Shown piece by piece: positions 1 through 5,330 of a stretch of DNA of 11,828 bases. Source of the DNA: DATKCA01 sp035544675 (GTDB lineage Bacteria > Acidobacteriota > Thermoanaerobaculia > Gp7-AA8); assembly GCA_035544675.1 (NCBI GenBank), contig DATKCA010000280.1:1-11828 (forward strand), given 5' to 3'. The notes beneath the pieces are model-generated. The model did no database searches. It worked only from the letters and a program-made list of their open reading frames with translations, and had not been told where the DNA came from. The translations under genes were made by a program, and so were the position numbers. The stretch's first letter is position 1, and each line of letters begins with the position of its first letter.

Positions 1-139
1 CCGCTTCGTTGAGGAATGGGAATCGTCTGCTGCCCTGGACGCACACTTCGAGACTCCCCATATCAAAACCGCGTTGAGTCAGCTTCCTGAGCTCATGGCA
101 GGCGAACTGGACCTTAGAAAGTACCAATTGCTCGCGTGA
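1..139 (+). CDS. C-terminal fragment of antibiotic biosynthesis monooxygenase (ABM/YgiN-like) protein
   Basis: An open frame enters from the left edge (first full codon at 2) and ends with TGA at 137-139, giving 45 residues. The visible part has an FVEEWES segment, then ALDAHFETPHI, then a short tail ending KYQLLA. This is the usual C-terminal half of small ABM-fold proteins (quinol monooxygenase YgiN type), where a strand bearing the E-W pair is followed by a helix with a conserved His (AHxxTPH) and a last strand. Family members are about 95-110 residues cofactor-free oxygenases that act on quinols or aromatic polyketides, or are uncharacterised; the substrate cannot be told here. The stop lies 10 nt before an attC-like site, so I infer this is the gene of an integron cassette whose start is outside the window. 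Assignment rests on recalled family pattern over a short fragment. Confidence 0.72.
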   Translation, partial: RFVEEWESSAALDAHFETPHIKTALSQLPELMAGELDLRKYQLLA

Positions 140-149
140 AAAACGTGCC

Positions 150-297
150 GCCCAACCAGCAAGTTCCAGCGGACGGTCCTCGCGCTGCGCGCTCGGCCCG
201 CTTCACGCAACTCCCGAGCAACGTGAGAATTGGCAAATGGCCGGTGGGCTAACTACGCAGTTCAGCTTCGCGCCGGTGAACCGCAGGAACGTTGGAC
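150..297 (+). repeat. attC-like integron recombination site 1
   Basis: The left box GCCCAAC (150-156, RYYYAAC consensus) and right box GTTGGAC (291-297, GTTRRRY consensus) pair at 6 of 7 positions. The inner arms also pair: TTCCAGCGGACG (164-175) is imperfectly complementary to the arm ending GGTGAACCGCAGGAA (274-288), with unpaired bases as expected of attC. The 267-286 arm is repeated exactly at 957-976 in the next site. Length is 148 nt, at the upper end of known attC sizes. In integrons the integrase recognises the folded bottom strand and cuts between G and TT of the right box, here between 291 and 292. Orientation (GTTRRRY at the right) agrees with the rightward gene before it. Confidence 0.72.
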
Positions 298-315
298 CGA
301 CAGAGGGGCCTGGAA

Positions 316-816
316 ATGACGACACGACGACACGTCCATGAAGAGGCGTTCCCAGCCGCACCAGAGCAAATGTTTGCCCTGCTTTACACACCGAGTGCGA
401 TCCGCGAATGGTGGGGGGCCGCGCGTGCGGTGGTTCTACCGGAGGCGGGCGGATTGTGGGCTGCAGCGTGGGGTGAATCTGAAGATGATCCTGAGTACAT
501 CACGGTGGCGACGATTCGAGAGTTCGAGCCACCGCGCAGGATGGTCCTGGCCGACTACCGGTACCGTTCGAAGACGGGACCACTGCCATTCCAGGCGCAG
601 TTTGTAACTGAGTTCAGCGTTGCGCCGCACCCGGACGGATCTCTGCTCCGTGTATGTCAGGACGGCTTTCCTGTCGAGCGCGAGGCAGACGGGTTCTATG
701 CCGCGTGTGAGCAGGGATGGCAGACGACCTTCGCGGGGATTCGACGCCTTCTCGCCCATTCCGGGCGGCCCAACACGCCGCTGCAGCCGACGAGCGGCGC
801 GAGACCTTCAGGCTGA
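316..816 (+). CDS. SRPBCC / AHSA1-like domain protein (cassette gene)
   Basis: A 166-residue protein. The frame is open from TTG 292, but ATG 316 has a GAGGGG ribosome site about 8 nt upstream, so I start there. The pattern is that of the SRPBCC fold, AHSA1-like branch: an N-terminal strand with EEAFPAAPEQMF (9-20), the tryptophan pair after the first helix (IREWWG, 29-34), a middle region (ATIREFEPPRRMVLADY, 65-81) and the C-terminal helix with the typical GWQTTFAGIRRLL (134-146). This helix-grip fold binds hydrophobic ligands; many members are uncharacterised and no ligand can be named. The last 15 residues (P152-G166, beginning PNTPLQPTSGA) are encoded by the downstream attC site, a known kind of read-through tail and not part of the domain. 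It is the only gene in a cassette spanning about 292-981. Confidence 0.85.
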   Translation: MTTRRHVHEEAFPAAPEQMFALLYTPSAIREWWGAARAVVLPEAGGLWAAAWGESEDDPEYITVATIREFEPPRRMVLADYRYRSKTGPLPFQAQFVTEFSVAPHPDGSLLRVCQDGFPVEREADGFYAACEQGWQTTFAGIRRLLAHSGRPNTPLQPTSGARPSG

Positions 817-987
817 CGCACGAGGGATGGCGGCGGCCGCTCGCGGCTCTGCGGTCGAAGCGTCAATGTTGTTGATCGACCAGCGGCCTGACTAGATTGC
901 ACCGGACACGAACCGGTCGCTGCATTGTCCCCAGCTCTATACTGTGCCCCGTGCGGTTCGCGCCGGTGAACCGCAGAAAAGTTAGGC
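768..987 (+). repeat. attC-like integron recombination site 2 (unusually long)
   Basis: The left box is GCCCAAC (768-774), followed by an arm CTGCAGCCGACG (781-792). The right box is GTTAGGC (981-987), preceded by the arm CGCCGGTGAACCGCAG (961-976), part of a 20-base sequence identical to that in site 1. The boxes pair at 6 of 7 positions. At 220 nt this is longer than usual attC sites (roughly 60-140 nt), so the middle may hold an insertion or a fused remnant. The stop codon of the SRPBCC gene (814-816) lies inside it. The region 817-956 has no credible gene; a lone TATACT at 938-943 lacks a -35 partner. Confidence 0.68.
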
Positions 988-1011
988 CTCCCGGAGACAA
1001 TACGGTTCCTG

Positions 1012-1839
1012 ATGCTTCCGCTTGAAGAAGAAACCGCGGAGATTTACGGCCTCGTCCGTTCTCTCGATCCGATGGGCCTGATCGACCAGTACCGAAGCCT
1101 TACTGCAGTGAATCAGTACCGGCTCCTTTACGCTCTTATTGCCCGGTACGTCCCCCCCGGCTCGACGGTGCTGGACTGGGGCTGCGGCCGTGGGCACTTT
1201 TCCTTCTACCTACTTCGGCACGGCTATCGAGTTACGGCCTTCTCCCTGGAGCCCGAGCCGGAGATCTTCGGTTCTCTGAGTCCCGAAGAGCGCAGCCGAC
1301 TGACATTCGTGCGCGAAAGCGACCCCGGTGCACTGCCATTCCCGGCGAACGCATTTGACGCGGTCTTCAGCATCGGCGTTCTGGAGCACGTGAAGGAGAC
1401 GGGCGGTTCAGAAGTCAGCAGCCTGCAGGAGCTCCGGCGCGTCCTTTCCCCGGCAGGTCATCTCCTCGTCTACCACTTCCCGAACCGCCTGAGCTATATC
1501 GAAGCGCTCAGTCGTCTCATTTACGGCCGGCGGTACGCCCACATTCCCGAGAGCGTGAAGTTCCACAAGCATCTCTATTCCGCCCCGGACATCCGCGCCC
1601 TCACGGAGGCATCGGGCTTCTCAGTCGTAGCTTGCCGCCGGTACGGCCTTCTTCCGCGCAACGTGTTCAATCGCTTCCCGGCCTCACTGCGCGCTTCTCA
1701 CTCTCTGGCATCCGCAGTGAACCTGGCGGATCTCCTCCTCGAGCGGCTGCTCGCCCCCTTCACGCAGAACTTCTACTTCATAGGCCGGCGCACGGGAGCC
1801 TTACCTCGCATGCAGCGGACTCGCTGCGCTTGCCGCTGA
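1012..1839 (+). CDS. class I SAM-dependent methyltransferase (cassette gene)
   Basis: A 275-residue protein with a Rossmann-type methyltransferase core of the Methyltransf_11/23 kind. The SAM-binding motif I is VLDWGCGRGHFS (53-64), an acidic residue follows the next strand (FSLEPE, 77-82), the motif II region is FDAVFSIGVLEHV (115-127), and LRRVLSPAGHLLVYHFPN (141-158) is the motif III strand. Residues 185-257 form a C-terminal cap ending in NFYFIG, common in methyltransferases acting on sugars, lipids or natural products; the acceptor is unknown. ATG 1012 is the first start after the cassette boundary, with a GGAG at 993-996 at rather long spacing, so the start is moderately sure. The last 13 residues (A263-R275) come from a degenerate attC. 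Its gene order and orientation make it the third cassette of the cluster. Confidence 0.88.
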   Translation: MLPLEEETAEIYGLVRSLDPMGLIDQYRSLTAVNQYRLLYALIARYVPPGSTVLDWGCGRGHFSFYLLRHGYRVTAFSLEPEPEIFGSLSPEERSRLTFVRESDPGALPFPANAFDAVFSIGVLEHVKETGGSEVSSLQELRRVLSPAGHLLVYHFPNRLSYIEALSRLIYGRRYAHIPESVKFHKHLYSAPDIRALTEASGFSVVACRRYGLLPRNVFNRFPASLRASHSLASAVNLADLLLERLLAPFTQNFYFIGRRTGALPRMQRTRCACR

Positions 1840-1890
1840 TGACAGACGGCAGGCAGACGCCGGGAACAGCAGTGCGTACCGGAGTTGGCG
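1798..1890 (+). repeat. degenerate attC-like site 3 (end of cassette cluster)
   Basis: This is a decayed version of sites 1 and 2. A GCCTTAC (1798-1804) stands where RYYYAAC is expected. It is followed at the right spacing by TGCAGCGGAC (1811-1820). CGCCGGGAACAGCAG (1858-1872) matches the shared right arm CGCCGGTGAACCGCAG with one deletion and one substitution. The right box is poor: GTTGGCG at 1884-1890 breaks the GTTRRRY consensus at two positions. A local 6-bp stem GCAGCG/CGCTGC (1812-1817, 1822-1827) with a 4-nt loop lies inside; it has no U-tract, so I do not call it a terminator. The methyltransferase stop (1837-1839) falls within the site. The site occupies almost all of the gap between two convergent genes. 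Confidence 0.45.
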
Positions 1891-1906
1891 TTGTTCTCCC
1901 GCTCCG

Positions 1907-2956
1907 CTAGACAGTTCCGGTCACCTCGCTCGCGGTCCTCGCCAGCTGTGCCACCCGCCCGCCGAGCGCTGCGAAACGGGGATCGTCCGTCTGCCCGCGC
2001 ACATAGCGGGCGTAGATCTGCTGGATGACGACGGCGAGCTTGAACAACGCGAAGACTTCGTACACGGCGATGTCCCCGACGTCGCTGCCTGAGCGTTCGG
2101 CGTACCGGGCCAGGATCTCTTCGCGTTTGAACCAGCCGCTGCGCCTCGTCACGCCCGGGATCGCGTCGTCGTCGCTCACTGCATGGACCCAGTAGCAGAG
2201 AACGATGCCGAGATCGACCAGCGGATCGCCGATCGCACTCATCTCCCAATCGAAAACTCCGGTGATGCGCGACGGCTGCACAGGGTCGAACATGACGTTG
2301 TCGAGCTTGTAGTCCCCATGAAGGAGCGTCGCGCGCGCCGGGTCGGCCGGGATACGTTCCTCCAGCCACTTCGCGAGCCACTCCATGTCGGGCACGTCGC
2401 CCGTTCTTGCGCCGTGCCAGCGTTCAGTCCAGCCGCGTATCTGACGGGCGACGAAGCCGGCAGGCTTGCCGAGTGAGGCGAGCCCCGTGCGCTCGATGTC
2501 GATGGCATGAAGGTCTGCGAGCGTGTCGACGATCGAGGCGCTCATGCTGCGACGGATCTCTTCGGTCATCCACTCCGGCTCCTCGGTGCGGATCACGAGT
2601 CCACGTCGCCGCTCCATGACGTAGAAGACGGATCCGATGATGCCAGGATCCTCACAGAGCGCGAAGGGACGTGGCGCAAGCGGAAAATGGGGATGCGCCG
2701 CTGCCAGGATGCGATACTCCCGCGCCATGTCGTGCGCGCGAGGCGGTACGGGGCCAAACGGAGGCCGACGGAGCACGAGCTCGCGATCGCCGAACTGCAG
2801 ATCGTACGTGAGGTTCGAATGGCCGCCGGGAAACTGTGCGACCGTCATCTCTCCGGTCAGTCCGAGCTCGCTTCGCAGCCATGCGGCGAGCTTGTCCCAG
2901 TCGAGTTGCTCACTAGGACGGACGGGACTCGTATCGTTCGCCGCCGCGTCGTTCAT
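1907..2956 (-). CDS. APH-fold phosphotransferase, ACAD10/11- or LvaA-like kinase
   Basis: A 349-residue protein of the aminoglycoside phosphotransferase/choline kinase superfamily. The open frame extends upstream to 3091, but ATG 2956 has a GGGAG ribosome site directly upstream and starts within the stop of the preceding gene (shared ATGA, 4-nt overlap), so I choose it. Visible motifs are the nucleotide loop FPGGHSNLTYDL (42-53), the N-lobe strand ELVLRRPPFGP with Arg where APH kinases have Lys, the catalytic HGDYKLDN (213-220, Asp215 and Asn220) and the metal-binding DWE (236-238) followed by the typical GDPLVDLG. This subgroup accompanies or is fused to acyl-CoA dehydrogenases and includes the human ACAD10/11 kinase domain and P. 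putida LvaA, which phosphorylate 4-hydroxyacyl-CoA. The tight coupling to such a dehydrogenase suggests the same role (inference). Antibiotic resistance is unlikely. It is the last gene of the operon. Confidence 0.87.
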   Translation of the reverse strand: MNDAAANDTSPVRPSEQLDWDKLAAWLRSELGLTGEMTVAQFPGGHSNLTYDLQFGDRELVLRRPPFGPVPPRAHDMAREYRILAAAHPHFPLAPRPFALCEDPGIIGSVFYVMERRRGLVIRTEEPEWMTEEIRRSMSASIVDTLADLHAIDIERTGLASLGKPAGFVARQIRGWTERWHGARTGDVPDMEWLAKWLEERIPADPARATLLHGDYKLDNVMFDPVQPSRITGVFDWEMSAIGDPLVDLGIVLCYWVHAVSDDDAIPGVTRRSGWFKREEILARYAERSGSDVGDIAVYEVFALFKLAVVIQQIYARYVRGQTDDPRFAALGGRVAQLARTASEVTGTV

Positions 2957-4113
2957 GTCTCCCGCCGCAGCACGTTCCGTGCGATGACCATCCGGTGCAC
3001 TTCGGACGGTCCGTCGTAGATCCGGAATGCGCGCGCCTCGCGATAGAAGTGCTCGAGCGGCGTGTCGCTGGAGACGCCGAGTGCGCCGCACATCTGCACC
3101 GCCCGATCGATGATGCGGTTCACTGCCTCGGCAACGAAGACTTTGCAGACCGACGACTCATGCCGGATTTCGCTTCCCTGCTCGTGTGCCCACGCCGCCT
3201 GCAGCACCATGAGCCTCGACGCGTGAAGCTCGATCTCCGAGTCGGCGATCATCCATTGGATCGACTGATGCTCGGTAAGCTTCTTTCCGAATGCGGAGCG
3301 CTCTTTCGCGTATTCGGTGGCAATCTCCATCGCACGCTGAGCCACGCCCATCCAGCGCATGCAGTGCGTGAGGCGGGCCGGCCCGAGGCGCGCGAGCGCG
3401 AGGCGGAAACCATCGCCGACGCTGCCGACGATCGCAGAGTCGGGTACTCGGACGCTTTCGAATTCGACTTCGCCGTGCCCGCCCATGCCGTGCCCTCCCA
3501 TCACCGGGACATTGCGCACGAAGCGATAGCCCGGCGTATCGGTGGGAACCAGGAACATCGTGGCGCGATGATGGCGGTCTGCATCGGGATCGGTGACGGC
3601 GAGAACGACGGCGAAGGATGCGCCGTCGGCCCCGGTTGCGAACCACTTTCTGCCCGTGATCTCCCATCCGCCGTCGACGCGCGTGGCGCGTGTGGTCATC
3701 ATCGTCGGATCGGAGCCCGCGCCGGGAGCCGGCTCGGTCATCGCAAAGCAGGAGCGGATCGTTCCTTCGATCAGCGGACGGAGGTAACGCTCCCGCTGTT
3801 CATCGTTCGCGTGATGTGCAAGCAGGTGCATGTTTCCTTCGTCGGGTGCAGAGCAGTGCAGGGCTACGGGGCCGAGGAAACTCCGTCCTGCCTGCTCGAA
3901 CACGACGCACATACCGACCGTTCCGAGCCCGAGGCCGCCGAGCTCAGTCGGTAGCTGCGGACCGAATATGCCGGTGCTGCGCGCCTTCGAGCGCAACTCT
4001 GCGACGAGCTTGTCCGTGAACGGATCCGACTCGGAGGGGATGACTTCGACCCTGACGAACTCGGCGACGCGCTCGCGCAGCTCGACAAGGTGGGGGTCCA
4101 GTGTGAAGTTCAT
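2953..4113 (-). CDS. acyl-CoA dehydrogenase, ACAD10/11-like
   Basis: A 386-residue flavoprotein dehydrogenase, full length for the family. ATG 4113 follows an AGAGGTGA ribosome site that overlaps the thiolase stop; the frame is open further up (to 4170), but that part lies inside the thiolase gene. The FAD/substrate motif CFAMTEPAPGAGSD is at 122-135, the C-terminal domain has KERSAFGKKLTEHQ (270-283) and QMCGALG (340-346), and the end carries YREARAFRIYDGPSEVH. At the place of the catalytic Glu of medium-chain enzymes (IYEGT) this protein has Asp (D367 in IYDGP). This, with RLGPARLTHCMRW (242-254), resembles ACAD10/ACAD11. It should oxidise an acyl-CoA to the 2-enoyl-CoA, passing electrons to ETF, or, as proposed for ACAD11, process a 4-phosphoacyl-CoA. 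It sits 4 nt after the thiolase and overlaps the kinase gene. Confidence 0.92.
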   Translation of the reverse strand: MNFTLDPHLVELRERVAEFVRVEVIPSESDPFTDKLVAELRSKARSTGIFGPQLPTELGGLGLGTVGMCVVFEQAGRSFLGPVALHCSAPDEGNMHLLAHHANDEQRERYLRPLIEGTIRSCFAMTEPAPGAGSDPTMMTTRATRVDGGWEITGRKWFATGADGASFAVVLAVTDPDADRHHRATMFLVPTDTPGYRFVRNVPVMGGHGMGGHGEVEFESVRVPDSAIVGSVGDGFRLALARLGPARLTHCMRWMGVAQRAMEIATEYAKERSAFGKKLTEHQSIQWMIADSEIELHASRLMVLQAAWAHEQGSEIRHESSVCKVFVAEAVNRIIDRAVQMCGALGVSSDTPLEHFYREARAFRIYDGPSEVHRMVIARNVLRRET

Positions 4114-4117
4114 CGCG

Positions 4118-5284
4118 TCACCTCTGCAGGTTCTCGAAGATCGTGGCGGCGCCCTGCCCTCCGCCGACACACATCGTGACCATCCCGTATCTGGAGCCGC
4201 GACGGCGCATCTCGCCGAGCAGCTGCACGGTCAGTTTCGCGCCCGACGCACCGAGGGGATGACCGAGAGCGACGGCACCACCGTTCACGTTGACGCGCTC
4301 GTCGTCCATCTTCAGCTCGCGCATGACCGCGAGCGCCTGGCAGGCGAAGGCCTCGTTCAGCTCGATGAGGTCGATGTCTTCGAGCTTCAATCCGGCAAGC
4401 TTCAGCGCTTTCGGTACCGCCACCACCGGCCCCATGCCCATAATCTCGGGAGGCACACCTCCGACTGCATACGAGACGAAGCGCGCCATCGGCTCGAGCC
4501 CGAGCTCTTCGGCGCGACGGCGCGACATCACCGTGACCATCGCGGCACCGTCTGAGGTCTGGCTCGAGTTGCCTGCAGTGACGACACCCTTCGCATGAAA
4601 GACGGGCTTCAACTTCAACAGCACAGCCTCGTTCGTGTCGGCGCGCGGGCCTTCGTCCTTGTCGAATGTGAAGCGCCGCGTGTGGTCCAGCTCGTGAATC
4701 TCGACATCGAGCGGCACGATTCCGTCATCCGCAAAGCGGCCGGCTTCCTGCGCGGCGAGAGCCAACCTGTGACTGCGCGCCGAGAAAGCGTCCGCATCCT
4801 CGCGCGAGACACCGTACTTGCGCGCGACGTTCTCGGCGGTCAGCCCCATGCTGAGATAGACTTGGGGGTGATGTGCGACGAGATGAGGATTCGGGCGGAA
4901 TCTGTCTCCGCGGACCATGCTCATCGATTCAGTTCCGCCGGCGAGAATCTGCTCGGCCATTCCGGCCATGATTCTCTCGGCGGCCATGGCGATCGTCTGC
5001 GAGCCGGAAGAGCAGAAGCGGTTCACCGTCGCAGCGGGCACGCTGTCGGGCAGGCCGGCACGAAGGGCGGCGATGCGGGCGACGTTCAGCCCCGACTCCG
5101 CTTCCGGAGTGGCGCAGCCGATGATCACGTCGTCGATGTCGGCGGGAGACAGCTGCGGCGTCTTCGCCAGAACCGCGCCGATCACTGCGGCGGCCATGTC
5201 GTCCGGCCTCGTCGTTCGCAACGATCCGCGGGGTGCTTTTCCGACCGCCGTTCGCATGCCGGCAACGATGACTGCCTCGTTCAT
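4118..5284 (-). CDS. fadA: acetyl-CoA acyltransferase (3-ketoacyl-CoA thiolase)
   Basis: A 388-residue thiolase of normal length. It cleaves 3-ketoacyl-CoA with CoA to acetyl-CoA and a shortened acyl-CoA, the last step of beta-oxidation, in the cytoplasm. The nucleophile Cys91 is in VNRFCSSGSQ, NEAFA is at 310-314, the GHP motif with His342 is in ALGHPLGASGAK, and the acid/base Cys372 is in MCVGGGQGAA, so all active-site elements are present. ATG 5284 has an AGGAGA ribosome site 7 nt upstream. It lies 46 nt after the hydroxyacyl-CoA dehydrogenase/hydratase gene and 4 nt before the acyl-CoA dehydrogenase gene, the same order as B. subtilis fadN-fadA-fadE. A biosynthetic acetyl-CoA acetyltransferase is the alternative, but this context favours degradation. 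Confidence 0.95.
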   Translation of the reverse strand: MNEAVIVAGMRTAVGKAPRGSLRTTRPDDMAAAVIGAVLAKTPQLSPADIDDVIIGCATPEAESGLNVARIAALRAGLPDSVPAATVNRFCSSGSQTIAMAAERIMAGMAEQILAGGTESMSMVRGDRFRPNPHLVAHHPQVYLSMGLTAENVARKYGVSREDADAFSARSHRLALAAQEAGRFADDGIVPLDVEIHELDHTRRFTFDKDEGPRADTNEAVLLKLKPVFHAKGVVTAGNSSQTSDGAAMVTVMSRRRAEELGLEPMARFVSYAVGGVPPEIMGMGPVVAVPKALKLAGLKLEDIDLIELNEAFACQALAVMRELKMDDERVNVNGGAVALGHPLGASGAKLTVQLLGEMRRRGSRYGMVTMCVGGGQGAATIFENLQR

Positions 5285-5330
5285 GTCTCTTCTCCTGTCG
5301 TGTCGCGAAACAGAATGCAGGTGTCGCCGT

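Noticed and set aside
938..943. TATACT resembling a -10 box before the methyltransferase
   Set aside because: No acceptable -35 sequence lies 16-18 nt upstream; the nearest TTG words are 7 or 35 nt away.
1773..2381. 202-residue open frame on the - strand that overlaps the kinase gene and runs into attC-like site 3
   Set aside because: It is another frame of the kinase gene, with Arg-rich composition; the kinase motifs are in the other frame.
1907..2956. Aminoglycoside resistance kinase
   Set aside because: The fold matches APH, but the LVLRRPP strand, the overlap with an acyl-CoA dehydrogenase gene and the operon point to the ACAD-associated subgroup.
2995..3954. 319-residue open frame on the + strand
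   Set aside because: It lies wholly antisense to the acyl-CoA dehydrogenase gene and shows no domain pattern.
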